This document shows positions 17,437 to 25,894 of a stretch of 64,000 nucleotides of DNA, piece by piece; the first letter of the stretch is position 1, and each line of letters starts with the position of its first letter. Position numbers and translations under genes: made by a program. Location of the stretch: NCBI RefSeq assembly GCF_036173125.1, contig NZ_CP108054.1, positions 8,523,001 to 8,587,000 of the forward strand, in the 5' to 3' direction. The notes below the pieces were generated by a model. It did not search any database and was not told the origin of the DNA. It saw nothing but the letters and a program-made list of their open reading frames with translations. The DNA comes from Streptomyces sp. NBC_00286 (GTDB taxonomy: Bacteria; Actinomycetota; Actinomycetes; Streptomycetales; Streptomycetaceae).

Positions 17437-17979
17437 GTGACCTCCACCCTGATCTGGATCGTGGTCGCCCTTGTGGCGATCGGCCTCTACTTGAGCTGGA
17501 CCGCGGGCCGACTCGACCGGCTGCACGCCCGGATCGACGCCGCGCGCGCCGCCCTCGACGCGCAGCTCCTGCGGCGTGCGTCGGTCGCCCAGGAACTGGC
17601 CACCTCCGGAGTGCTCGATCCGGCCGCCTCGATCGTGCTCTACGAAGCGGCGCATGCGGCTCGGCAGGCCGAGGAGGAGCAGCGGGAGGTCGCCGAGAGC
17701 GACCTCAGCCAGGCTCTGCGGGCCGTTTTCGGGGAGGCGCAGCAGGTCGAGGCGGTACGCGAGGCCCCCGGCGGTGAGGCGGCCGCTCTCGAACTCGCCC
17801 AGGCGGTACGTCGGGTGCCGATGGCCCGACGCTTCCACAACGACGCCGTACGCGCTGCCCGCGCCCTGCGCCGCCATCGCAAGGTCCGCTGGTTCCGGCT
17901 GGCCGGGCACGCGCCGTTCCCGCTGGCCTTCGAGATGGACGACGAGCCGCCGGCGGCGTTGGTGGATCGCTCGGGCTAG
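17437..17979 (+). CDS. Membrane-anchored LemA-like protein
   Basis: A 180-residue protein with an N-terminal membrane helix (TLIWIVVALVAIGLYLSW, residues 3-20) and a helical bundle. The C-terminal FHNDAVRAARALRRHRKVRW followed by LAGHAPF and FEMDD resembles the end of LemA-family proteins (RYNEAVRxYN ... P ... LxGF ... FE). The function of LemA proteins is unknown. The GTG lacks a clear Shine-Dalgarno, and TAGCCT lies 8 bases upstream (17423-17428), so the mRNA may be leaderless. It ends where the 0.6 kb repeat region begins. Confidence 0.6.
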   Translation: MTSTLIWIVVALVAIGLYLSWTAGRLDRLHARIDAARAALDAQLLRRASVAQELATSGVLDPAASIVLYEAAHAARQAEEEQREVAESDLSQALRAVFGEAQQVEAVREAPGGEAAALELAQAVRRVPMARRFHNDAVRAARALRRHRKVRWFRLAGHAPFPLAFEMDDEPPAALVDRSG

Positions 17980-18010
17980 GCCCGGGCTGGGCACGTTGGG
18001 TTCGCCCCCG

Positions 18011-18440
18011 CCGCCCCTACCCGTCCCATACCAAGGGGCTCCGCCCCTACCCGTCCCATACCAAGGGGCTCCGCCCCTGGACCCCGCTGGGGCTTCGCCC
18101 CGGACCCCACCAGGGGCTCCGCCCCTGGACCCCATCGGCCTGAACGGCCTCGTCCTCAAACGCCGGACGGGCTGAAAAACAGCCCGTCCGGCGGAAATCA
18201 GCGCCGTCCGGGGAAAGTCGAGCCGTCCGGCGGAATGTCAGCCGGGCCGCGAACAATTCAGCCCGTTGGGGGCACCTCTGGGGGCACCCCCAGCGGTAGC
18301 TGGGGGAGGTAGCTGGGGGAGTTTGAGGAGCGGGGGGCCGGGGGCTGGCCCCCGAATGGGGTCGGGGCGGAGCCCCGAGCGGGGCCGGGGGCGCAGCCCC
18401 GAGGGGTCTGAGGGCCAGCCCCCAGCGGGGTCCGGGGCTG
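18011..18440. repeat. Repeat-dense intergenic region between the LemA-like gene and pdxS
   Basis: The 597-base gap from 17980 to 18576 holds no convincing gene. It contains a perfect 30-bp tandem duplication (18011-18040 and 18041-18070) and several GGGGC-TCC-GCCCC type hairpins (about 18034-18048, 18064-18078, 18111-18128). There is a 14-bp perfect hairpin (18161-18193), a degenerate 20-base periodic repeat (18180-18258), and G-run palindromes such as CTGGGGGCACCCCCAGC (18278-18294) and others to 18440. The last 136 bases (18441-18576) should hold the pdxS promoter, but I see no clear boxes. Confidence 0.75.
18161..18193 (+). terminator. Hairpin terminator downstream of the LemA-like gene
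   Basis: CGCCGGACGGGCTG pairs perfectly with CAGCCCGTCCGGCG around an AAAAA loop. This sequence type, preceded by CCTCAAA, is a frequent Streptomyces transcript end. Its symmetry means it could stop transcription from either side. Confidence 0.6.
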
Positions 18441-18576
18441 GCCCCGGGATGGGGCGGGTAAGGGCGGCGTAGGCGAAAACATGCCACCCGCTCACCATTG
18501 GCCCTTGCAGTGGACTGGTCCCCTCACGTTTCCTCGGTGTTTGCAGAAACCCTCTTTCAGCGAGTGAGGTCAACCC

Positions 18577-19491
18577 GTGTCGAGCACGCTCTCCAACCCC
18601 GCCCAGGCCCCCGAAACCGGCACCGCGCGCGTGAAGCGCGGAATGGCCGAGCAGCTCAAGGGCGGCGTGATCATGGACGTCGTCACGCCGGAGCAGGCGA
18701 AGATCGCCGAAGACGCGGGCGCCGTCGCCGTCATGGCCCTGGAGCGGGTCCCGGCGGACATCCGCAAGGACGGCGGAGTGGCCCGCATGTCCGACCCGGA
18801 CATGATCGAGGGCATCATCGACGCCGTGTCCATCCCGGTGATGGCGAAGTCGCGGATCGGCCACTTCGTAGAGGCGCAGGTCCTGCAGTCCCTCGGCGTC
18901 GACTACATCGACGAGTCCGAGGTCCTCACCCCGGCCGACGAGGTCAACCACTCCGACAAGTGGGCCTTCACCACGCCGTTCGTCTGCGGCGCCACCAACC
19001 TGGGCGAGGCCCTGCGCCGCATCGCCGAGGGGGCGGCCATGATCCGCTCCAAGGGCGAGGCCGGCACGGGCAACGTCGTCGAGGCCGTCCGCCACTTGCG
19101 GCAGATCAAGAACGAGATCGCCCGCCTCAAGGGCTACGACAACAACGAGCTGTACGCCGCCGCCAAGGACCTCCGCGCCCCGTACGAGCTTGTCAAGGAG
19201 GTCGCCGAGCTCGGCAAGCTCCCGGTGGTGCTGTTCTCGGCCGGCGGTGTCGCCACCCCCGCAGACGCCGCCCTGATGCGCCAGCTCGGCGCCGAAGGCG
19301 TCTTCGTCGGCTCCGGCATCTTCAAGTCGGGCGACCCGGCCAAGCGCGCCGCCGCCATCGTGAAGGCCACCACCTTCTACGACGACCCCAAGATCATCGC
19401 GGACGCCTCCCGCAACCTGGGCGAGGCCATGGTCGGCATCAACTGCGACACCCTCCCCGAGGCCGAGCGCTACGCGAACCGCGGCTGGTAA
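18577..19491 (+). CDS. pdxS: Pyridoxal 5'-phosphate synthase, PdxS subunit
   Basis: A 304-residue (beta/alpha)8 barrel that makes PLP from ribose 5-phosphate, glyceraldehyde 3-phosphate and ammonia, forming a dodecamer with PdxT. The catalytic Lys regions are visible: [27 protein letters not shown] and [11 protein letters not shown] with the phosphate-binding loop. The start is a GTG with GTGAGG about 8 bases upstream. pdxT follows after 14 bases, so the two form an operon. No divergent pdxR (MocR-type) regulator is adjacent. Confidence 0.97.
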   Translation: MSSTLSNPAQAPETGTARVKRGMAEQLKGGVIMDVVTPEQAKIAEDAGAVAVMALERVPADIRKDGGVARMSDPDMIEGIIDAVSIPVMAKSRIGHFVEAQVLQSLGVDYIDESEVLTPADEVNHSDKWAFTTPFVCGATNLGEALRRIAEGAAMIRSKGEAGTGNVVEAVRHLRQIKNEIARLKGYDNNELYAAAKDLRAPYELVKEVAELGKLPVVLFSAGGVATPADAALMRQLGAEGVFVGSGIFKSGDPAKRAAAIVKATTFYDDPKIIADASRNLGEAMVGINCDTLPEAERYANRGW

Positions 19492-19505
19492 GGCACCACA
19501 GAGAC

Positions 19506-20114
19506 ATGACTGAAGCACCTGTCATAGGCGTCCTGGCCCTCCAGGGCGACGTACGGGAGCACCTCATCGCCCTGTCCGCGGCCGATGCCGAGGCCAGGGC
19601 GGTGCGGCGCCCCGAGGAACTCGCCGAGGTCGACGGCCTCGTCATCCCCGGCGGCGAGTCCACCACCATCTCCAAACTGGCCGTCCTCTTCGGCCTGATG
19701 GAACCCCTCCGCGCGCGCGTGCGGGCCGGAATGCCCGTCTACGGCACCTGCGCCGGCATGATCATGCTCGCCGACAAGATCCTCGATCCCCGCTCGGGCC
19801 AGGAGACCATCGGCGGCATCGACATGATCGTGCGCCGCAACGCCTTCGGACGGCAGAACGAGTCCTTTGAAGCGGCCGTCGACGTGAAGGGCGTTGAAGG
19901 CGATCCTGTAGAGGGCGTTTTCATCCGCGCCCCCTGGGTCGAGTCCGTCGGCGCCGAGACCGAGGTGCTCGCCGAGCACGACGGCCACATCGTCGCCGTA
20001 CGCCAGGGCAATGCGCTCGCCACGTCGTTCCACCCGGAACTGACCGGCGACCACCGCGTGCACGGTCTGTTTGTCGACATGGTGCGCGCGGAGCGTACAG
20101 CGGAGTCCTTGTAG
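19506..20114 (+). CDS. pdxT: Pyridoxal 5'-phosphate synthase glutaminase, PdxT subunit
   Basis: A 202-residue class I glutamine amidotransferase. It hydrolyses glutamine and channels ammonia to PdxS. The triad is complete: the nucleophile Cys in GTCAGM and the His-Glu pair in HPEL. PGGEST is the oxyanion-region motif. The ATG lies 14 bases after pdxS. Its TAG stop is part of TAGGAT, a consensus-like -10 box that may serve yebC. Confidence 0.96.
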   Translation: MTEAPVIGVLALQGDVREHLIALSAADAEARAVRRPEELAEVDGLVIPGGESTTISKLAVLFGLMEPLRARVRAGMPVYGTCAGMIMLADKILDPRSGQETIGGIDMIVRRNAFGRQNESFEAAVDVKGVEGDPVEGVFIRAPWVESVGAETEVLAEHDGHIVAVRQGNALATSFHPELTGDHRVHGLFVDMVRAERTAESL

Positions 20115-20162
20115 GATCTCTGGCGTTCGGACAGAGATGGGTTACGCGAAGGAGACAGGCAG

Positions 20163-20915
20163 ATGTCCGGCCACTCTAAATGGGCCACGACGAAGCACAA
20201 GAAGGCCGTGATCGACGCCAAGCGCGGCAAGCTCTTCGCGAAGCTGATCAAGAACATCGAGGTCGCGGCCCGCATGGGCGGCGCCGACCCGGACGGCAAC
20301 CCGACGCTGTACGACGCCATCCAGAAGGCGAAGAAGTCGTCGGTCCCGAACAAGAACATCGACTCCGCGGTCAAGCGCGGCGCCGGTCTCGAGGCCGGCG
20401 GCGCCGACTACGAGACCATCATGTACGAGGGCTACGGGCCGAACGGTGTCGCGGTGCTCATCGAGTGCCTCACCGACAACCGCAACCGCGCTGCCTCCGA
20501 CGTACGCGTCGCCATGACCCGTAACGGCGGCTCGATGGCCGACCCGGGCTCCGTCTCGTACCTCTTCAACCGCAAGGGCGTCGTCATCGTCCCCAAGGGC
20601 GAGCTGTCCGAGGACGACGTCCTGGGTGCCGTACTCGAGGCGGGCGCCGAGGAAGTCAACGACCTGGGCGAGTCCTTCGAGGTGCTCAGCGAGGCCACCG
20701 ACCTGGTCGCGGTCCGCACCGCCCTCCAGGACGCCGGCATCGACTACGACTCAGCCGAGGCCAACTTCGTCCCGACCATGCAGGTCGAACTGGACGAGGA
20801 GGGCGCCAAGAAGATCTTCAAGCTGATCGACGCCCTGGAGGACAGCGACGACGTGCAGAACGTCTTCGCCAACTTCGACGTCAGCGACGAGGTCATGGAG
20901 AAGGCCAGCGCGTAA
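20163..20915 (+). CDS. yebC: YebC/PmpR family protein
   Basis: A 250-residue protein with the classic opening [20 protein letters not shown] and the three-domain YebC/TACO1 layout. Members act as transcription regulators (PmpR) or as ribosome-associated factors that help translate proline-rich or stalling sequences; which applies here cannot be read from the sequence. The ATG follows GAAGGAG. TAGGAT at 20112-20117 could give it its own promoter besides read-through from pdxST. A strong hairpin closes the unit. Confidence 0.93.
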   Translation: MSGHSKWATTKHKKAVIDAKRGKLFAKLIKNIEVAARMGGADPDGNPTLYDAIQKAKKSSVPNKNIDSAVKRGAGLEAGGADYETIMYEGYGPNGVAVLIECLTDNRNRAASDVRVAMTRNGGSMADPGSVSYLFNRKGVVIVPKGELSEDDVLGAVLEAGAEEVNDLGESFEVLSEATDLVAVRTALQDAGIDYDSAEANFVPTMQVELDEEGAKKIFKLIDALEDSDDVQNVFANFDVSDEVMEKASA

Positions 20916-20940
20916 CGCTGCCGCGAGCGCCGCGGGTTTC

Positions 20941-20976
20941 GGCGGGCCGGTGGGGATACGTCCCCACCGGCCCGCC
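20941..20976 (+). terminator. Terminator after yebC
   Basis: A perfect 16-bp stem (20941-20956 with 20961-20976) is closed by a TACG tetraloop. It lies 25 bases past the yebC stop and separates pdxST-yebC from ruvCAB. Confidence 0.8.
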
Positions 20977-21051
20977 GCTGCTGTCAGTGGCAGCGGCTAG
21001 CCTGGCGACAGTCAAAGATCACCGTCCACGTGTGAGGGGGGAGGGGGCTGC

Positions 21052-21630
21052 ATGCGGGTACTGGGTGTGGACCCTGGGCTGACCCGATGCGGCGTCGGTG
21101 TCGTCGAAGGCGTCGCCGGGCGGCCTCTGACGATGCTCGGCGTCGGAGTCGTACGGACGCCCTCGGACGCCGATGTCGGCCACCGCCTCGTCGCCATCGA
21201 GCAGGGCATCGAGCAGTGGATCGACGAGCACCGGCCCGAATACGTCGCCGTGGAGCGGGTGTTCAGCCAGCACAACGTACGGACGGTCATGGGCACCGCC
21301 CAGGCCAGTGCCGTCGCCATGCTCTGTGCGTCCCGTCGCGGACTGCCCGTCGCCCTGCACACCCCGAGCGAGGTCAAGGCGGCCGTGACCGGCAGCGGAC
21401 GGGCCGACAAGGCCCAAGTCGGCGCCATGGTCACCCGGCTGCTCCGGCTCGACGCACCCCCGAAGCCCGCCGACGCCGCCGACGCCCTCGCGCTCGCCAT
21501 CTGCCACATCTGGCGTGCCCCGGCCACCAACCGTCTCCAACAGGCCCACGCCCAGGCCCGCGAGGCCCAGGCCCGGGCCCAACAGGCCCGGCAGCAGGCC
21601 CAGTCACTCGCCCGAAAGGCCCCCCGATGA
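21052..21630 (+). CDS. ruvC: Crossover junction endodeoxyribonuclease RuvC
   Basis: A 192-residue Holliday junction resolvase. The four acidic catalytic residues are placed as in the family: Asp in LGVDPGL (Asp7), Glu in VAVERVF, and two Asp in [10 protein letters not shown]. The last 30 residues are an Ala/Gln/Arg-rich tail ([18 protein letters not shown]), longer than in E. coli RuvC and absent from the catalytic fold. A GAGGGGGGAGG-type binding site precedes the ATG. The stop overlaps the ruvA ATG (ATGA). TAGCCT at 20998-21003 is a possible -10. Confidence 0.95.
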   Translation: MRVLGVDPGLTRCGVGVVEGVAGRPLTMLGVGVVRTPSDADVGHRLVAIEQGIEQWIDEHRPEYVAVERVFSQHNVRTVMGTAQASAVAMLCASRRGLPVALHTPSEVKAAVTGSGRADKAQVGAMVTRLLRLDAPPKPADAADALALAICHIWRAPATNRLQQAHAQAREAQARAQQARQQAQSLARKAPR

Positions 21631-22238
21631 TCGCCTTCGTCAGCGGCCCGGTCGCCGCCCTCGCCCCCGACTCCGCGGTGGTCGAAGTGGGCGGCATCGG
21701 CATCTCCGTCCAGTGCACACCGGGCACGCTCTCCGGACTCCGCGTGGGCAAGCAGGCGAAACTCGCCACGTCCCTCGTCGTACGGGAGGACTCGCTGACC
21801 CTGTACGGCTTCGTGGACGACGACGAGCGGCAGACCTTCGAACTGCTGCAGACCGCGAGCGGAGTCGGCCCGCGGCTGGCCCAGGCGATGCTCGCCGTGC
21901 ACAGCCCGGACGACCTGCGCCGTGCGATCTCCACCGGTGACGAGAAGGCGCTCATGGCCGTCCCGGGCATCGGAAAGAAGGGCGCCCAGAAACTCCTCCT
22001 GGAGCTCAAGGACCGCCTCGGCGAGCCTCTCGGCACGGGCGGTCCGGCCATCGGTACGCCCGTCTCCACCGGCTGGCGCGAGCAGTTGCACGCCGCGCTC
22101 ATCGGACTCGGGTACGCGACAAGGGAGGCCGACGAAGCGGTCTCGGCCGTCGCGCCCCAGGCGGAGGCGTCCGAAGGGGCTCCCCAGGTGGGCCACTTGC
22201 TGAAGGCCGCTCTACAGACCCTCAACAGAGCGCGGTAG
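21627..22238 (+). CDS. ruvA: Holliday junction DNA helicase subunit RuvA
   Basis: A 203-residue RuvA with an N-terminal OB fold ([12 protein letters not shown]...), two helix-hairpin-helix motifs ([17 protein letters not shown] and [19 protein letters not shown]), a flexible linker at about 135-150, and the C-terminal three-helix domain that contacts RuvB. It binds four-way junctions and loads RuvB. It is translationally coupled to ruvC by a 4-base overlap. Confidence 0.96.
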   Translation: MIAFVSGPVAALAPDSAVVEVGGIGISVQCTPGTLSGLRVGKQAKLATSLVVREDSLTLYGFVDDDERQTFELLQTASGVGPRLAQAMLAVHSPDDLRRAISTGDEKALMAVPGIGKKGAQKLLLELKDRLGEPLGTGGPAIGTPVSTGWREQLHAALIGLGYATREADEAVSAVAPQAEASEGAPQVGHLLKAALQTLNRAR

Positions 22239-22295
22239 CAAGCGAGTTCCGCGAAGAGGCACGCACGTACGAACAACGAGACCGAGGCACACGTA

Positions 22296-23366
22296 ATGAA
22301 CTGGGACGACCCGACCGACGAGACTGCCGCCGAGCGGCTCGTCGGTGCGTCCGCCGACCGTGAGGACCAGGCCGTCGAGGCCGCCCTGCGTCCCAAGGAC
22401 CTGGACGAGTTCATCGGCCAGGAGAAGGTTCGGGAGCAGCTCGACCTCGTCCTGCGTGCGGCACGCGCGCGTGGCGCCACGGCCGACCACGTACTGCTCT
22501 CGGGAGCCCCCGGCCTCGGCAAGACCACCCTCTCGATGATCATCGCGGCCGAGATGGAGGCCCCGATCCGCATCACCAGCGGCCCTGCCATCCAGCACGC
22601 CGGAGACCTGGCCGCGATCCTGTCCTCCCTACAGGAGGGCGAGGTCCTCTTCCTCGACGAGATCCACCGCATGTCCCGGCCCGCCGAGGAGATGCTCTAC
22701 ATGGCGATGGAGGACTTCCGCGTCGACGTGATCGTCGGCAAGGGCCCCGGCGCCACCGCCATCCCGCTCGAACTGCCGCCCTTCACGCTGGTCGGCGCCA
22801 CCACGCGCGCGGGACTGCTGCCGCCCCCGCTGCGCGACCGCTTCGGCTTCACCGCGCACATGGAGTTCTACGAGCCCGCCGAACTGGAGCGCGTCATCCA
22901 CCGCTCCGCGCACCTGCTCGACGTCGAGATCGGCACCGAGGGAGCCGCGGAGATCGCCGGCCGTTGCCGGGGCACGCCTCGTATCGCCAACCGCCTGCTG
23001 CGCCGCGTACGGGACTATGCCCAGGTCAAGGCCGACGGCGTCATCACCCGGGACATCGCCAAGGCGGCCCTCGCCGTGTACGAGGTGGACGACCGAGGCC
23101 TCGACCGCCTCGACCGCGCCGTACTCGAAGCTCTGCTCAAGCTGTTCGGCGGCGGACCGGTCGGCCTGTCCACGCTCGCCGTCGCCGTGGGGGAGGAGCG
23201 CGAGACGGTCGAAGAGGTCGCCGAGCCGTTCCTCGTACGCGAGGGGCTGCTGGCCCGTACGCCCCGCGGGCGCGTCGCCACACCGGCCGCATGGGCGCAT
23301 TTCGGCCTCACCCGGCCCGGGCCTTCCGCTGGGGGAAACGGACAACAGGACCTGTTCGGGGCGTGA
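22296..23366 (+). CDS. ruvB: Holliday junction branch migration DNA helicase RuvB
   Basis: A 356-residue AAA+ motor with Walker [10 protein letters not shown], Walker B FLDEIHRM, sensor 1 [10 protein letters not shown], an arginine finger in LRDRFG, and a C-terminal winged-helix domain. It drives branch migration with RuvA and supports RuvC cleavage. It starts 57 bases after ruvA, so it is the third gene of the ruvCAB unit. Confidence 0.97.
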   Translation: MNWDDPTDETAAERLVGASADREDQAVEAALRPKDLDEFIGQEKVREQLDLVLRAARARGATADHVLLSGAPGLGKTTLSMIIAAEMEAPIRITSGPAIQHAGDLAAILSSLQEGEVLFLDEIHRMSRPAEEMLYMAMEDFRVDVIVGKGPGATAIPLELPPFTLVGATTRAGLLPPPLRDRFGFTAHMEFYEPAELERVIHRSAHLLDVEIGTEGAAEIAGRCRGTPRIANRLLRRVRDYAQVKADGVITRDIAKAALAVYEVDDRGLDRLDRAVLEALLKLFGGGPVGLSTLAVAVGEERETVEEVAEPFLVREGLLARTPRGRVATPAAWAHFGLTRPGPSAGGNGQQDLFGA

Positions 23367-23413
23367 GGGGGCACCTACTCGCCGGACCTGGAACCACGGT
23401 GCAATGCTGGGCG

Positions 23414-23443
23414 TTGTTCCTTGAGCGCGGACTCGCTTAGACT
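23414..23443 (+). promoter_or_regulatory. Promoter upstream of yajC
   Basis: TTGTTC (23414-23419) and TAGACT (23438-23443) are spaced by 18 bases and lie about 90 bases before the yajC start. The -10 matches the Streptomyces vegetative consensus well. Confidence 0.55.
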
Positions 23444-23532
23444 CCGCCGATGCCGCCTTTGTCGGCGGCGCACACAAACCCCCATCCATCAGGCCGCTCA
23501 GCATCGCGGTCGAATGAAGGAAGTTCCGACCC

Positions 23533-24018
23533 GTGAGTCTCGTGACCCTCCTCCCGTTCATCGTGCTCATCGGGGCCATGTTCCTGATGACCCGGTCGGC
23601 CAAGAAGAAGCAGCAAGCCGCTGCGCAGATGCGCAACGACATGCAGCCAGGCTCCGGCGTCCGCACGATCGGTGGCATGTACGCGACGGTGAAGGAGGTC
23701 AATGAGGACACCGTCCTCCTTGACGCAGGCCCGGGTGTCGACCTGCTCTTCGCCAAGAACGCCATCGGTGCCGTCCTCAGCGACGACGAGTACAACCGCA
23801 TCGTCCACGGCATCGAGCACGACCTGAAGACCGACGACGCCGTCGTCCCGGACGACGCCTCCTCCCTCACCGAGACCGACGAGCCCGCCGACTCTTCCGA
23901 CGACCAGCCCATCGACCTCGGCAAGAAGGAAGCGGCCGAAGAGACCGCCGACGAGGAGCCGAAGAAGGCCGATGACGCAGAGCTGAAGAAGTCCGACGGC
24001 GAGTCCGACGCGAAGTAG
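23533..24018 (+). CDS. yajC: Preprotein translocase subunit YajC
   Basis: A 161-residue protein with one N-terminal membrane helix (LLPFIVLIGAMFLMTRSAKKKQ) and the YajC domain (MQPGSGVRTIGGMYATVKEV). It is followed by an acidic, Lys/Glu/Asp-rich tail of about 55 residues that is longer than in E. coli. It associates with SecDF and YidC at the Sec channel. The GTG start has GAAGGAAG upstream. It precedes secD with a large hairpin between them. Confidence 0.92.
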   Translation: MSLVTLLPFIVLIGAMFLMTRSAKKKQQAAAQMRNDMQPGSGVRTIGGMYATVKEVNEDTVLLDAGPGVDLLFAKNAIGAVLSDDEYNRIVHGIEHDLKTDDAVVPDDASSLTETDEPADSSDDQPIDLGKKEAAEETADEEPKKADDAELKKSDGESDAK

Positions 24019-24024
24019 TCATGG

Positions 24025-24067
24025 CCGGGGACCGCGGAGTGCGCCGCTCGCGCACCGCGGTCCCCGG
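24025..24067. terminator. Large hairpin between yajC and secD
   Basis: Arms of 13 bp pair perfectly (24025-24037 with 24055-24067), with a second GTGCG/CGCAC stem inside. It begins 7 bases after yajC. It could be a partial terminator or an mRNA-processing structure that sets the yajC:secDF ratio; the sequence alone does not decide. Confidence 0.5.
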
Positions 24068-24159
24068 ACCATGTTGTTTCGCGGGGAATCTCGACACCAT
24101 TTCATGGCCGTCCGCGCAGGTGCCCCGTCGCCGGGCGGACAACGAGGGAGAACGAGAAG

Positions 24160-25893
24160 GTGGCAGCACCTAAGAAGGGCCGAAAGCAGAGCGGCCAGGG
24201 GAGGCCGGGCCGCACATTGGCCCTGATGCTGATCGCGATCGTGGCGCTCACCGGTGGCATGTTCGCCTCCGGGCACACGACGCCGCGCCTCGGCATCGAC
24301 CTCGCCGGCGGTACGAGCATCACGCTCGAGGCGCAGAACGAGCCCGGTCAGAAGAACGCGATCAACCCGACCAACATGAAGACCGCGGTCGGCATCATGG
24401 AACGTCGCGTCAACGGCCTGGGCGTCTCCGAGGCGGAGGTCCAGACCCAGGGCAACAAGAACATCATCGTCAACATCCCCAAGGGCACGAATTCGGAGCA
24501 GGCCCGGGAGCAGGTCGGTACCACCGCCAAGCTTTACTTCCGCCCGGTTCTGACCGGAGCGCCGGCGCAGGGTGCGGCGGACCCCGGTGCTTCCCCTTCG
24601 CCCAGCCCTTCCGGGACGTCCCCGTCGCCCTCGGCGTCCGGGAAGTCCCCCTCGCCGACTCCCACCGCCACCACTCAGGGTCGCGCGGTGACGGAGGGCC
24701 TCGCCGCGAAGGATGACGCGAAGAAGGCGGACCCGACGCCCAGCGGCAACGCCTCCCCGTCGCCCGACCCCGGCCAGGCCGCTGCCGCCGACGTGCAGAA
24801 GCAGCTGGACGCGCTGAACTGCTCCACAAAGAAGGGCCGCGCGGCGGCGAGCGAGAAGGCCGCCCAGGCCAAGGACTCCGAACCCATCGTCGCCTGCGAT
24901 CCGGATTCGCAGTACAAGTACGCGCTCGGTCCGGTCGCCGTGAACGGCGAGCGGGTCGAGGACGCCAGCGCCGAGTTCGCGACGACGACCGGCGAGGGCT
25001 GGATCGTCCAGATGAAGTTCGACGACAAGGGCGCGGGCCAGTTCGCCGACGTCACCGGCACGCTGGTCGGCAAGGCGCCGCCGCAGAACCAGTTCGCCAT
25101 CGTGCTCGACGGCGAGATCGTCTCGGCTCCGTCGGTCAACTCGGCGATCACCGGCGGTTCGGCCCAGATCTCCGGCGGCTTCACCCAGCAGTCCGCCGAG
25201 GACCTGGCGAACATCCTGTCCTACGGCGCCCTCCCGATCACCTTCGAGGAGGCGAGCGTCACCACGGTCGACGCCGCGCTCGGCGGCGACCAGCTGGAGG
25301 CGGGTCTGATCGCCGGCGCCATCGGCCTCGCCCTGGTCATCATCTACCTGCTGGCCTACTACCGCGGCCTGTCGCTGATCGCCATCGCCTCACTGCTGGT
25401 CTCGGCGGTCATGACGTACGTGATCATGTCGCTGCTCGGTCCGGCCATCGGCTTCGCGCTGAACCTGCCCGCGGTCTGCGGCGCCATCGTCGCGATCGGC
25501 ATCACGGCGGACTCGTTCATCGTGTTCTTCGAACGCATCCGAGACGAGGTCCGCGAGGGCAGAACGCTGCGGCCCGCCGTCGAACGGGGCTGGCCGCGCG
25601 CCCGGCGCACCATCCTGGTCTCCGACTTCGTGTCGTTCCTTGCCGCCGCGGTGCTCTTCGTCGTCACCGTCGGCAAGGTCCAGGGCTTCGCGTTCACGCT
25701 GGGTCTGACCACCGTCCTGGACGTGGTCGTGGTCTTCTTCTTCACCAAGCCGCTGATGACGATCCTCGCCCGCAAGCAGTTCTTCGCGAACGGCCACAGC
25801 TGGTCCGGCCTGGACCCGAAGCGCCTCGGCGCCAAGCCACCACTGCGCCGCTCCCGCCGCGTATCCGCTCCCGTCGACCCGAAGGAGGCGTGA
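24160..25893 (+). CDS. secD: Protein translocase subunit SecD
   Basis: A 577-residue RND-type membrane protein. TM1 is near residues 19-37, followed by GIDLAGGTSITLE, a large extracellular domain, and five further helices in the last 200 residues, with the conserved AIVAIGITADSFIVFFERIRDE. It uses the proton gradient with SecF to complete protein export. The extracellular domain carries a Ser/Pro-rich, repetitive insert at about residues 135-205 (SPSPSPSGTSPSPSASG), not present in E. coli SecD. The start is a GTG. secF begins 1 base after its stop. Confidence 0.95.
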   Translation: MAAPKKGRKQSGQGRPGRTLALMLIAIVALTGGMFASGHTTPRLGIDLAGGTSITLEAQNEPGQKNAINPTNMKTAVGIMERRVNGLGVSEAEVQTQGNKNIIVNIPKGTNSEQAREQVGTTAKLYFRPVLTGAPAQGAADPGASPSPSPSGTSPSPSASGKSPSPTPTATTQGRAVTEGLAAKDDAKKADPTPSGNASPSPDPGQAAAADVQKQLDALNCSTKKGRAAASEKAAQAKDSEPIVACDPDSQYKYALGPVAVNGERVEDASAEFATTTGEGWIVQMKFDDKGAGQFADVTGTLVGKAPPQNQFAIVLDGEIVSAPSVNSAITGGSAQISGGFTQQSAEDLANILSYGALPITFEEASVTTVDAALGGDQLEAGLIAGAIGLALVIIYLLAYYRGLSLIAIASLLVSAVMTYVIMSLLGPAIGFALNLPAVCGAIVAIGITADSFIVFFERIRDEVREGRTLRPAVERGWPRARRTILVSDFVSFLAAAVLFVVTVGKVQGFAFTLGLTTVLDVVVVFFFTKPLMTILARKQFFANGHSWSGLDPKRLGAKPPLRRSRRVSAPVDPKEA

Positions 25894-25894
25894 G

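Noticed and set aside
18011..18078. Tandem 30-bp repeat as a possible CRISPR
   Set aside because: There are only two copies, joined directly without spacers, and no cas genes are nearby. It is a simple duplication containing GGGGC/GCCCC hairpins.
18441..18576. PdxR-type operator before pdxS
   Set aside because: A GTGGACTGGTCC stretch is present, but it is not a clear repeat or palindrome, and no pdxR gene is adjacent.
20112..20117. Independent yebC promoter as a separate annotated feature
   Set aside because: TAGGAT is a fine -10, but no -35 is found 16-19 bases upstream, so it is mentioned only with pdxT and yebC.
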